Positions 26,377-33,710 of a stretch of 64,000 bases of DNA are shown piece after piece. Position numbers and translations under genes: made by a program. The notes beneath the pieces were generated by a model. The model was given only the letters and a program-made list of their open reading frames with translations, had not been told where the DNA came from and searched no databases. The stretch comes from Candidatus Krumholzibacteriota bacterium. GTDB taxonomy: Bacteria; Krumholzibacteriota; Krumholzibacteriia; Krumholzibacteriales; Krumholzibacteriaceae. Positions within the stretch are counted from its first letter, which is position 1; each line of letters opens with the position of its first letter. The stretch lies in the NCBI GenBank assembly GCA_016932415.1, contig JAFGCX010000034.1:73002-137001 (forward strand). Reading direction: 5' to 3'.

Positions 26377-26820
26377 TTACTTTTCTCCCCATTTCTCACG
26401 GGATATCTTGTCAAGAAGGCCGTCGATCTGGTTTTTGATCCTGTCATTCTGGTCAGGTTCGAAAAGGACCTTCTTTATACGGCCGTCTTCGTCTTTTTTT
26501 ACGTATCGAAGAGCTTTTATATTTTCAAGCGGCATAAGGATATCTTTGCTTACCCTGACCTCGATACTCCTGTCATCAAGGTTTTTGTCGTTGCTGTTGA
26601 AGGGGTGCATACCCATGCCCCATCCGTGAACGAACATCGAACATATTATCGCCCGGAAGGTGTTCTGGCGCTGAATCGAATCAAGTTCAAACGTGTCCTG
26701 GAATTTTTCCATCATCCCGTCTATGACGATCTGCAGTTTATTAAGGACCTCTTGTTTCGGTTCTGTATTAAGAAGCCTGTGGAAAACCTCTTTCAGGATT
26801 CTTTCTGTTATTTCCATCAT
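26377..26820 (-). CDS. Hypothetical protein, convergent to the RsbW-like gene
   Basis: 147 residues on the minus strand; ATG 26820 or the adjacent ATG 26817, both behind a GGGGG tract; a TTG at 26832 is also in frame. No family is recognised. Mostly helical, charged, no signal peptide. Visible segments: an N-terminal helix EITERILKEVFHRLL, a central IICSMFVHGWGMGMHPF with clustered Met/Gly/His, and a Lys/Asp-rich C-terminus. Ordinary codon use and the opposite orientation to both neighbours support a real gene, but this is the least certain CDS of the region. Confidence 0.5.
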   Translation of the reverse strand: MMEITERILKEVFHRLLNTEPKQEVLNKLQIVIDGMMEKFQDTFELDSIQRQNTFRAIICSMFVHGWGMGMHPFNSNDKNLDDRSIEVRVSKDILMPLENIKALRYVKKDEDGRIKKVLFEPDQNDRIKNQIDGLLDKISREKWGEK

Positions 26821-27062
26821 ACCCCCAGTCAAGCGCGACTTCCAGAGCGACTACGATTGCCGATGAATTTAAAAACTGTCTGTCAGTCGTAAATATGCAA
26901 AAAGAATACCAATATACGATCTCTCCCCGTTTGCTGCTCCCTTTAGGTCATTGATCATACCGGTGAGGGTCCGTAATCGGCAGTCAAGGAAGGAGCGCCG
27001 ATATGAAAATGGCACAATTCTGGCTTGAATGCGTGTAAGAGATTCATCAGAGGGGAGATATA

Positions 27063-27479
27063 TTGCAGTCTACTATTGAAATCACCATTTTCATGCAAAA
27101 AGCGATATATTACTGCAGCAGATTGATTGCTGCCAGAGGTGTCCTCGAACTTACCGACAGGATGCTTAACTTCGAGGTCTCTTCGCTCGACGCTTCTTTC
27201 GGGATAAAGAATGTCTCCGTAGACCTGACTGACGTGACCGATATCAGGATCGAGGCAGGAGACCTTAATCCGAGAGTAGTCCTCTGCACGGTCGCTAGGA
27301 ATTATGAATTCGTCCTGTCCGGCGGACAGGAACTCTATGACAGGCTCAGGGATCTCGTTGCCACGCCTGGAGAGATAGCTATGAGGAGGGATAGAGCCCT
27401 GTTGACACTGACATGCAATTGCGGCCGGGAGATCGACGCCCATTATAGATTCTGCCCCTGGTGCGGCACGAAATTATGA
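27063..27479 (+). CDS. Small GRAM/PH-like protein with C-terminal zinc ribbon
   Basis: 138 residues from a TTG start behind GGGGAG. Residues ~15-100 alternate beta strands (GVLELTDRMLNFEVSS, VSVDLTDVTDIRIEA, YEFVLSGGQELYDRL) in the manner of GRAM or bacterial PH domains. The C-terminal ~25 residues hold a zinc ribbon, CNCGREIDAHYRFCPWCG, with four cysteines. No signal peptide, so cytosolic or membrane-peripheral. The domain call is by pattern only. It stands alone between an uncharacterised minus-strand gene and a lipoprotein. Confidence 0.55.
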   Translation: MQSTIEITIFMQKAIYYCSRLIAARGVLELTDRMLNFEVSSLDASFGIKNVSVDLTDVTDIRIEAGDLNPRVVLCTVARNYEFVLSGGQELYDRLRDLVATPGEIAMRRDRALLTLTCNCGREIDAHYRFCPWCGTKL

Positions 27480-27507
27480 CCTGCCAGCGAAATATATATT
27501 TTTTCAG

Positions 27508-27536
27508 TTGTTAAAACCTTCCCATTTTATTACATT
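27508..27536 (+). promoter_or_regulatory. Promoter candidate for the small lipoprotein gene
   Basis: TTGTTA (27508-27513), a 17-bp spacer and TACATT (27531-27536). The gene starts about 55 bases downstream behind GGAGG. Moderate consensus match. Confidence 0.45.
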
Positions 27537-27590
27537 CTTCTCAGATGGTTTACCGCCTGTTCCAAAGTTGATAATCGGCAGGAGGTCGTT

Positions 27591-27944
27591 ATGAGGCGGA
27601 TCGTTGGGTCTATATTTACAATAAGTTTAATAATGCTTTTATTTGTACCAGGGTGCAAAGATTCTCAATCTTCAGCCGAAACAGGTTTTGAGCTGTCGAC
27701 GACTAACTGCGTAGCGATAGGTATCCATGTTCATATCGATGACGAATATCAGGGATTGGCATCAGCCGAGCAGCCTCAGTTTTTCGCTCTTCCAGCAGGC
27801 ACTTATCATCTTTACGCGCGCAGCAACGCCAGCACTTCGGTTGTTATCGATCCCTTGTGCTGGTCGATGGAGATCTCGATCTCGGACGGGAATATAACCG
27901 AGGTGGTCCTCGATTGCACCAACACGATTCCGTGTGAGGATTGA
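27591..27944 (+). CDS. Small putative lipoprotein
   Basis: 117 residues. Short basic start, a hydrophobic segment and the box LLFVPGC around residue 22. Proline at -2 is unusual for a lipobox, so processing is likely but not certain. The mature part has four further cysteines (positions ~40, 87, 107, 115 by eye) and beta-strand-like repeats; I recognise no family. It has its own promoter candidate and a strong terminator, so it is probably monocistronic. The context is envelope and signalling genes. Confidence 0.6.
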   Translation: MRRIVGSIFTISLIMLLFVPGCKDSQSSAETGFELSTTNCVAIGIHVHIDDEYQGLASAEQPQFFALPAGTYHLYARSNASTSVVIDPLCWSMEISISDGNITEVVLDCTNTIPCED

Positions 27945-27981
27945 AGCGGAAGAACTCATCGGGCCAATAATCGCAGATTAC

Positions 27982-28017
27982 AAAGCTCTTTCTCAATTTC
28001 AGGGAAAGAGCTTTTTT
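27982..28017 (+). terminator. Intrinsic terminator after the lipoprotein gene
   Basis: An 11-bp perfect stem, AAAGCTCTTTC (27982-27992) with GAAAGAGCTTT (28004-28014), an 11-base loop and a run of six Ts ending at 28017. It isolates the next transcription unit from upstream reading. Confidence 0.9.
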
Positions 28018-28086
28018 ACAAGGTTGCCCTGCAGACGTAAATGCAAGTAATATAACAAGATAAAAAACGATTTGAGGGGAAAAAGG

Positions 28087-28101
28087 TGGCACATTAATTG
28101 C
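28087..28101 (+). promoter_or_regulatory. Sigma-54 (-24/-12) promoter upstream of mglA
   Basis: TGGCAC (28087-28092), a 5-base spacer, then TTGC (28098-28101): an exact match to the core of the RpoN consensus, with GG and GC at the required 12-base distance. With C28101 as -12, transcription begins at 28113. No equally good element was found elsewhere in the intergenic regions. Sigma-54 promoters need an AAA+ activator; two are encoded at 58.8 and 60.8 kb. Confidence 0.75.
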
Positions 28102-28112
28102 GCATGCAGTTG

Positions 28113-28240
28113 ATGTCGGGGTGGATTATTCCTGATTCTAACGAAGTAATAACACCCTAGCTCAAGTGACGTTAGCCTGCTCCGGATTCTGCTTCCTTCG
28201 TCTGTGCATCGAGTGAGTGGGATGGAAGCTGCCCCGACAT
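28113..28240 (+). ncRNA. Candidate structured 5' leader of mglA
   Basis: Outer stem P1: ATGTCGGGG (28113-28121) pairs perfectly with CCCCGACAT (28232-28240), 9 bp. Inside it are two 6-bp perfect stems: CTAACG (28138-28143)/CGTTAG (28170-28175) and GCTTCC (28191-28196)/GGAAGC (28224-28229). The result is a closed three-stem junction. The ribosome site GGAG (28251-28254) lies 10 bases beyond P1. It matches no riboswitch class I know. A competing 5-bp pairing (CGAAG 28142-28146 with CTTCG 28196-28200) hints at alternative folds. Folding was done by eye only. Confidence 0.45.
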
Positions 28241-28263
28241 AAAATTATAAGGAGATCATCAAG

Positions 28264-29388
28264 ATGGCAGTCTATAACTATGCAGGTGGAGAGATCAATG
28301 TCAAGATAGTCTATTATGGCCCGGGAGTAAGCGGGAAAACTACGAATCTTGAACTTATGTATTCGAAACTACCCAGAGAGAACAAGGGAAAGATGGTTTC
28401 GATGAAGACCCGTACTGACAGGACCCTTTTCTTTGATTTTCTTCCGATTGAAATAGGCGATTTCAAGGGGATGAAAGTGCGTTTCCTCCTGTACACGGTA
28501 CCAGGCCAGGTCTACTATAACGCCACCCGGAGACTTGTCCTCAAGGGAGTCGACGCGGTAGTCTTTGTCGCTGATTCTTCTCCAGGCAAGATGGATGAGA
28601 ACATCGAGAGTCTTCATAATCTTGAGGAAAATCTCAACGAGCTTGGAATGTCACTCAGCACGATACCATGGATAATCCAGTACAACAAGCGCGACATCGA
28701 AGGATGCATAAGCAGAGATGTGCTTGATATAGAACTGAACACATGGAACGCCGACGCGATAGAATCAGTAGCCGTGACGGGTCAGGGAGTCTATGAGACT
28801 TTCGAGGGTATAGCAAGAAAAGTCTTTGAATCACTGAAGGATATGCTGAGCGAATCGGAACCGGAAGAAGAACCGGTGGACGAGGAGCCTGAAGATGAAG
28901 ATATCAATGTCGAGATAGTTGCTCAGGGTATATCAAGGAATCAAAGCTCAGGGACGGATGAGAGCGAGTCTTTAGGTTACGCAGAGGAGAGAGAAGAGGA
29001 GCACGAGTCTGTCTCTGAGTTTGTAGAAAATGTCCTCAAGGAAGGCGATCTGCCTGAGAACAGCATAGATCTGGGAGCAACCAGGGGAGGATACGAGGAG
29101 TACGGACACGTCGTGGAACTCGGTGGCACGGGGGCGGAGGGTGAAGCTGAGGAGGCTCCAAAGATGACAGTAGCGGTCGAAGAGAAGAAACCCGACTTTA
29201 TAACCGACCCACTCGATAATCTGTCGGAAAATGGACCCCGGGCGGATTCTGATAGCAGTGACGGTGAAATGCTTATATCGGACGAATCGTTCGAGAAGCT
29301 GGTGACGATTCCAGTCGAGCTGACAGAAGACCAGGTCAGAAACAACATCCCGGTCAAAGTCATTCTCGAGATCAAGGTGACACCCTGA
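28264..29388 (+). CDS. mglA: MglA-family small GTPase with long acidic C-terminal extension
   Basis: 374 residues. The first ~195 are an MglA-type Ras-like GTPase: G1 loop GPGVSGKTTN (G19-N28), G3 TVPGQ (T78-Q82, with T in place of the usual Asp), G4 NKRD (N141-D144). R53 and Q82 fall at the same positions as the catalytic pair known in Myxococcus MglA. MglA sets cell polarity for motility and surface systems. Unusual is the tail of ~180 residues, very rich in Glu/Asp, ending in a more ordered block (LISDESFEKLVTIPVELTEDQV...ILEIKVTP). No MglB (roadblock) partner is encoded nearby. Expression is probably from the sigma-54 promoter at 28087-28101. Confidence 0.88.
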   Translation: MAVYNYAGGEINVKIVYYGPGVSGKTTNLELMYSKLPRENKGKMVSMKTRTDRTLFFDFLPIEIGDFKGMKVRFLLYTVPGQVYYNATRRLVLKGVDAVVFVADSSPGKMDENIESLHNLEENLNELGMSLSTIPWIIQYNKRDIEGCISRDVLDIELNTWNADAIESVAVTGQGVYETFEGIARKVFESLKDMLSESEPEEEPVDEEPEDEDINVEIVAQGISRNQSSGTDESESLGYAEEREEEHESVSEFVENVLKEGDLPENSIDLGATRGGYEEYGHVVELGGTGAEGEAEEAPKMTVAVEEKKPDFITDPLDNLSENGPRADSDSSDGEMLISDESFEKLVTIPVELTEDQVRNNIPVKVILEIKVTP

Positions 29389-29396
29389 TCCGGCGG

Positions 29397-29412
29397 AGAC
29401 CGAGGCCGGTCT
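29397..29412 (+). other. Hairpin right after mglA
   Basis: AGACCG (29397-29402) and CGGTCT (29407-29412) form a 6-bp stem with a 4-base loop, 8 bases after the mglA stop. There is no T-run, so it is not a standard terminator; it could stabilise the mRNA end or assist Rho-dependent termination. Confidence 0.4.
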
Positions 29413-29542
29413 GATATCTCCGTTCAGGCACACTCCCCGCGATTCCCCTCACTTAAATATTCCTTGACCGGCAACCAAAATAAGACGAAGATATATAACG
29501 GGTCCAGTGATGCTGATCCGGAATTTTGCCTGGAGAGGAAGT

Positions 29543-29923
29543 ATGCCTAAAATACTTATTGTCGACGATGAAGCGAATGTCAGAATGCTCTACAGGGAGG
29601 AACTTCAGAATGACGGTTACGAGACTGTTCTGGCAGAGAATATCAGTGAAGCGATAGCTTCTGTCAAGAATGACGCTCCTGATCTTGTCATTCTCGATAT
29701 CAAACTGGACAAAGAAAGTGGAATAGATGCCCTGACAAAGATCATGGAGCAGCGCAAGGACCTGCCGGTGATCCTTAATTCGGCCTATTCAGTGTATAAG
29801 GATAATTTCCAGACATGGGCAGCTGACGCATATATAGTGAAATCAGTCGATCTTGATCCTCTGAAGGAAAAGATCAGGGAACTGCTGGACAGGAAAGCAA
29901 AGACCGGAGAATCAGAGGTTTAG
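29543..29923 (+). CDS. CheY-like single-domain response regulator
   Basis: 126 residues from ATG 29543 with AGAGGAAG upstream; in-frame codons further upstream lack a ribosome site. A complete receiver: acidic pair D8-D9, phospho-acceptor D52 (LVILDIKL), S80 as the switch Ser/Thr, and K100 in the VKS loop. No output domain, so it acts by protein contact, as CheY does. No kinase lies next to it. It follows mglA by 154 bases and is coupled to the outer-membrane-like gene 2 bases downstream. A link to the MglA module is inferred from position. Confidence 0.88.
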   Translation: MPKILIVDDEANVRMLYREELQNDGYETVLAENISEAIASVKNDAPDLVILDIKLDKESGIDALTKIMEQRKDLPVILNSAYSVYKDNFQTWAADAYIVKSVDLDPLKEKIRELLDRKAKTGESEV

Positions 29924-29925
29924 CG

Positions 29926-30357
29926 ATGTCAAGGATCCAGGCGGTCATTTTCATCCTGTTGATCCTGTCAGCCGGTCGTCTGGCCGGGCAGGAACCGGTG
30001 GCCGGGAGTGTATTCGAAGATTATCTCAATCCCTCCACACAGGCACGGTATCTGAATCTTCCCGGGTTGTCGTTCAACAGTTCGATGGGATTCAGTTACT
30101 CATCATACGGTAACGACAGATCTCAGGGATATGGTTACTATATGGGGCACATCAGCTACAGGCTTGGTCCCGACTGGTCGCTTAACTGTGATATCGGCGT
30201 TCGGACAACGATGATGGCTTCGGATGGTATGCGGGAAAGCTCTGAACTGTTTATTCCAAATTTTGACCTTACCTACCGGCCGAGCAGCAAACTTATGATA
30301 AGTTTCCAGTACAGGCAGTACCAGTACCCGGCTGGTTCGAGGTATCTCTTCAGGTGA
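29926..30357 (+). CDS. Exported beta-rich protein, unknown
   Basis: 143 residues. A cleavable signal peptide (MSRIQAVIFILLILSAGRLAG, likely cut near residue 21). The mature part alternates short aromatic-rich strands (SFNSSMGFSYSSYG, GYGYYMGHISYRLGPDWSLN, DLTYRPSSKLMISFQYRQYQY) like a small outer-membrane barrel or a fragment of one. No family name can be given. It begins 2 bases after the receiver gene and ends 50 bases before the next lipoprotein start, so the three are probably co-transcribed. Confidence 0.6.
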   Translation: MSRIQAVIFILLILSAGRLAGQEPVAGSVFEDYLNPSTQARYLNLPGLSFNSSMGFSYSSYGNDRSQGYGYYMGHISYRLGPDWSLNCDIGVRTTMMASDGMRESSELFIPNFDLTYRPSSKLMISFQYRQYQYPAGSRYLFR

Positions 30358-30407
30358 TCCGCCCTGCGTCCGTTTCAGAGAGGAAATCGGTAAAAGGGAT
30401 GATCAAA

Positions 30408-30797
30408 ATGAAAAAAAGACCATTACTCTCGATATGCTCTGCCTTGATATTCATGCTTTTTCTTGCTTCCTGTGGCGATGAACTTACCGAACCGATCTAT
30501 GACGGATACACGCTGCAGGGGACAGTGATCGATGATCTGAGCGGAGAACCTCTTGAAGATGTCGAAGTGCTTACAGGGTGGGAGAGTTCGTTTGAGTTCA
30601 GATCCCACTCCCTGACTGATTCAGAGGGTTGTTTCGTCTTCCATGGGTTTCCGGGAACGATGCCGAGCCGAGAGGTCTTCCGGTTCGAGAAAGAAGGGTA
30701 TCGGCCGAATGAGGTCCCGGCCAGCACGGCGACCAGAAAAGCATCTTTCAGGTATCATCTGCAGGTCCGAATGACCGCCGAAGATGATATCTCCTGA
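30408..30797 (+). CDS. Lipoprotein with carboxypeptidase-regulatory-like (CarboxypepD_reg) domain
   Basis: 129 residues from ATG 30408 (ATG 30399 possible). A textbook lipobox, LFLASC, near residue 22. The mature part begins GDELTEPIYDGYTLQGTVIDD, then GEPLEDVEV and SHSLTDSEGCFVFHGFPG: the beta-sandwich pattern of CarboxypepD_reg domains, common in surface proteins of the Bacteroidetes and related groups. Probably attached to a membrane and facing the periplasm or the outside. It is the third gene of the cheY-like unit. Confidence 0.7.
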   Translation: MKKRPLLSICSALIFMLFLASCGDELTEPIYDGYTLQGTVIDDLSGEPLEDVEVLTGWESSFEFRSHSLTDSEGCFVFHGFPGTMPSREVFRFEKEGYRPNEVPASTATRKASFRYHLQVRMTAEDDIS

Positions 30798-30926
30798 TCT
30801 CCGGAAGGAATCGCGTTCGCTGATGAACGGAGCGAAGTTCCTGCCACAATCGGGAAGCGGGAGCCCGCTCGGCTCGCCGTGCTGATTCGATCTGTTACTA
30901 AACTCTTTACCGCTTCTGGAAATCCC

Positions 30927-30955
30927 TTGACAACAGGCTGTTACTCGGCTAGCCT
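30927..30955 (+). promoter_or_regulatory. Promoter candidate for the TPR-wzi unit
   Basis: A perfect -35 TTGACA (30927-30932), 17-bp spacer and TAGCCT (30950-30955), which matches the -10 at three of six positions. The TPR gene starts 50 bases downstream. The 208-base gap also holds two hairpins (TTCGCT 30816-30821/AGCGAA 30831-30836; AGCGG 30856-30860/CCGCT 30865-30869) without T-runs. Confidence 0.4.
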
Positions 30956-31005
30956 GCCAGCAGGAACAAGTCTTGACGTACTGAATTCCCGAGGGGAGTC
31001 TATAT

Positions 31006-32163
31006 ATGAAATTACGCTGGGACAAGCTGCTTGAATTCACCAGGGGTGAGGTCAAGGAAGAGAGCAGAGAAATAGCCCGGCTGAGAAGAAAGTATGATTC
31101 CGGCGAAGCCGGAGTCGGCGAGATCCTCGAGCTTGCCAGGTATCTTTTTGAAAAAAAGGAAACGAAGATCTCGGAAAGACTGTTAAACGAACTTCTTACT
31201 CATCCCGACATAGATGAACCGGCGTTGTTCGATATATGTTCTCTCTTCGAAAGGGCGGGGAATTATGACGCTGCCTATTGCGGATATGAAAAATATTGCG
31301 AATTGTCAAGCGGCGACGCGATGCCTTTGTACCGCATGGGCAGGCTTCTCGAGATGCAGGGAAAACTCGATGAAGCGATAGACCTGCATAACAGGGCGCT
31401 TGCTCTTGAGCCTGAAAACCCGGAATGCTTCTACAGGCTCGGTGTCGCCTTTACAAAGTGCCGGAATTTTGATGAAGCGGAGAAGAATTACAGAAAAGCC
31501 CTCGAACTCGATCCGACTCATTCGAAGTCATACACAAATCTGGGGTATATACTTGATCTTGGCGGAAGGAGAAACGCAGCCCTTCAGCAGTTCCGTAAGG
31601 CTGTCCAGCATAATCCTAAAAGCGCTGAAGCTCATTTCAATCTTGGAGCCCTTTATGGGGAAGAAGGTGACCGCCAGCAGGCGATCAAGGAATTCCGGAT
31701 CGGACTGGAGATCGATTCCAACTGCATAGAGGGACATTATAATCTGGGAGTGGCTCTTATCAACGAAGGCAGATATGACGATGCCAGAGATGAATTCAAA
31801 AGGATCCTGAAGATAGAAGGTGATAATGTAAACGCTCTCTTTTATCTCGGGTTGATATATTACCGCAAGGGGGTCTACGCGAAGGCTTTGAAATATCTTC
31901 AGCATGCCGTCAGGTTGAACCCTGGAAATTCGACGATTCTTTACTACCTTGGCGAATCGTATAACAAGCTGGAACAGCCCGACAAGGCGCAGGAATATTT
32001 CAAGAGAGTCGCAGAAATAAATCCGGCGGATCAAAGAGTATATTTCAGCATGGGCATTTCCTACGAAAAGCAGGATGACAAGAGGAAAGCAAGGGAATGG
32101 TACCGGATGGCTGAAAATGAAAGATCATTGAAAATGGGGGAGTCACACCGGATAACAGGATGA
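31006..32163 (+). CDS. TPR-repeat protein
   Basis: 385 residues, no signal peptide. At least eight tetratricopeptide repeats of 34 residues between ~residues 95 and 375 with consensus-like units (YRMGRLLEMQGKLDEAIDLHN, FYRLGVAFTKCRNFDEAEKNYRKALELDP cut at various points, HYNLGVALINEGRYDDARDEF). It ends with a short polar tail. A scaffold protein with no enzymatic motif. The stop overlaps the start of the Wzi-like gene in ATGA, so the two are translationally coupled and may assemble the same envelope machine. Confidence 0.8.
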   Translation: MKLRWDKLLEFTRGEVKEESREIARLRRKYDSGEAGVGEILELARYLFEKKETKISERLLNELLTHPDIDEPALFDICSLFERAGNYDAAYCGYEKYCELSSGDAMPLYRMGRLLEMQGKLDEAIDLHNRALALEPENPECFYRLGVAFTKCRNFDEAEKNYRKALELDPTHSKSYTNLGYILDLGGRRNAALQQFRKAVQHNPKSAEAHFNLGALYGEEGDRQQAIKEFRIGLEIDSNCIEGHYNLGVALINEGRYDDARDEFKRILKIEGDNVNALFYLGLIYYRKGVYAKALKYLQHAVRLNPGNSTILYYLGESYNKLEQPDKAQEYFKRVAEINPADQRVYFSMGISYEKQDDKRKAREWYRMAENERSLKMGESHRITG

Positions 32164-33710
32164 GGAGTGCGAATTCGATATTGATGATCCTGTTGATCGC
32201 GGGGGCTTCTTTACTTTTCTCTCCCGAAGCGGTTTACTCCTCAGATGAGAATATAGAGGCAGGTTCCTGGGTCTATTCAGCCCTGAGATCGTTCGAACTC
32301 GCCGGGTTTGTAAATCTTCCCCCCGATATTCCATTTACAAGAACAGAGGTCGAATACCATCTCAATACGATCCTGGAAAGGCTCGGAGACGATGGAGAAA
32401 AACTATCGCCAAGGCTTGATTTTCTGCTGGAACGTCTTAAAAAGGAATTCCTGGGAAAGGAAAAGAAGCCGACCGGGCGCGAAGACACTCCGCTGTGGTC
32501 GATACGCGAAGGGAAGAGATATCTTCTTTTTGATCTAGCAGCAGGCAGTACCGTCCAGAAAAGGCCCGAGAGAGACAACGGTGAGGTCGACGGCCTCGCG
32601 ATTCCTTCGATCCTTGCCGATCTTGGACAGGGGGTGACCTTTTTCACTTCGTACAGGCTGAAGATGCAGCCGGAACGTGATTCAAATACCGCTGGCGTAA
32701 AACCATCGGCGCGTGAAAGATCGTTTCGCGGATTGACCTCCGAATACGAGAGGGCCTATCTGTCGATAACCGGAGACAGATGGAGGGTGCTGATAGGGCG
32801 TGACCATATCAACTGGGGTAACGGGAGAGATGAGGGACTTGTGATATCACGCAGCGCCGGGTCCCTGGACCAGGCAGGTGTTTCGGTTTCGCTCGGAAGA
32901 TTCAGACTGACGACTCTCCAGGTATTACTTGATCCGCAGAGCCGCAGACGCATGGCCGGCCACCGGCTGACGGTACGTCTTCCCGCCGGCGCGTGGCTTG
33001 GCGTAAGCGAAACGGTATTGTACTCCGGCAGAGACCTTGATTATTCCTACCTTCTGCCCGCGGGTTCTTATTACGCCAACCAGTACAACGAAAGAGACGA
33101 TGATAATATACTTGTAGGAATCGACTGGAAGATACCCCTGTTCAAAAGTGTCATTACGTACGGTGAACTGTTGATAGACGATTTTCAGTATGAAGATCGT
33201 GGAGATGCTCCGGACAGGCTTGGTTACGATGTCTGCGTCGAAGGCCGCTTGTGCTGTTGGGGAAGGGAGATAGAACTTGGCGCGGAATATACCCGTATCG
33301 ACATCTTCACGTACGCTCACAAGGAAGATCTCCTTACCCGTTACGTCACCGGAAATGGCGATCAGTACCTGAACCCGCCCATAGGGTCTCCCCTGGGACC
33401 TGATTCCGACAGGTGGAGGGTCAGAGCCGCCGCCGCGGTACATAGAAGAGTCGTAATATCGACCGCTTTCGAATATGTCAGGAGAGGTGAGGGGAATGAC
33501 TTCAGGGAGTGGGACAGGACAGAGGATCCCGACCCGGCCTTTCCCAGCGGGGCTCTTACGATAGAGAGGGATCTATCGCTCACCGCATCTCTCGACCTCG
33601 GCAGGGGATCTCTTGTCCGCGCCGGAGGAGGGATAAGGGTCATCGACGGTCCCGGGGATGATGATGAAGAGACGGGATTTGGATGGTTTGAAATTCTCCT
33701 GGATTTTTAG
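32160..33710 (+). CDS. Wzi-like outer-membrane capsule-assembly family protein
   Basis: 516 residues with a signal peptide cut near residue 26 (FSPEAVYSS). An N-terminal helical domain (SALRSFELAGFVNLPPDIPFTRTEV) precedes a long barrel region of amphipathic strands. The blocks RVLIGRDHINWGNG, MAGHRLTVRLPAGAWLGVSE and ITYGELLIDDFQYE follow the pattern I know from Wzi-family (capsule assembly) barrels. Wzi is a lectin-like barrel that anchors capsular polysaccharide. It is coupled to a TPR gene and directly followed by prenyltransferase and uppP genes; a surface-polysaccharide role is inferred. Confidence 0.6.
   Translation: MRSANSILMILLIAGASLLFSPEAVYSSDENIEAGSWVYSALRSFELAGFVNLPPDIPFTRTEVEYHLNTILERLGDDGEKLSPRLDFLLERLKKEFLGKEKKPTGREDTPLWSIREGKRYLLFDLAAGSTVQKRPERDNGEVDGLAIPSILADLGQGVTFFTSYRLKMQPERDSNTAGVKPSARERSFRGLTSEYERAYLSITGDRWRVLIGRDHINWGNGRDEGLVISRSAGSLDQAGVSVSLGRFRLTTLQVLLDPQSRRRMAGHRLTVRLPAGAWLGVSETVLYSGRDLDYSYLLPAGSYYANQYNERDDDNILVGIDWKIPLFKSVITYGELLIDDFQYEDRGDAPDRLGYDVCVEGRLCCWGREIELGAEYTRIDIFTYAHKEDLLTRYVTGNGDQYLNPPIGSPLGPDSDRWRVRAAAAVHRRVVISTAFEYVRRGEGNDFREWDRTEDPDPAFPSGALTIERDLSLTASLDLGRGSLVRAGGGIRVIDGPGDDDEETGFGWFEILLDF

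Noticed and set aside
28113-28240. Match of the mglA leader to a c-di-GMP or other known riboswitch
   Set aside because: The conserved core sequences of the classes I know are not present; only the stems are, so it is reported as an unclassified candidate.
29463-29486. TTGACC before the CheY-like gene as a sigma-70 promoter
   Set aside because: At a 17-bp spacer the -10 would be GAAGAT, a poor match; the nearby TATATA is 22 bp away.
30816-30869. Two hairpins between the CarboxypepD lipoprotein and the TPR gene
   Set aside because: No T-run follows either stem, so they were not called as terminators.
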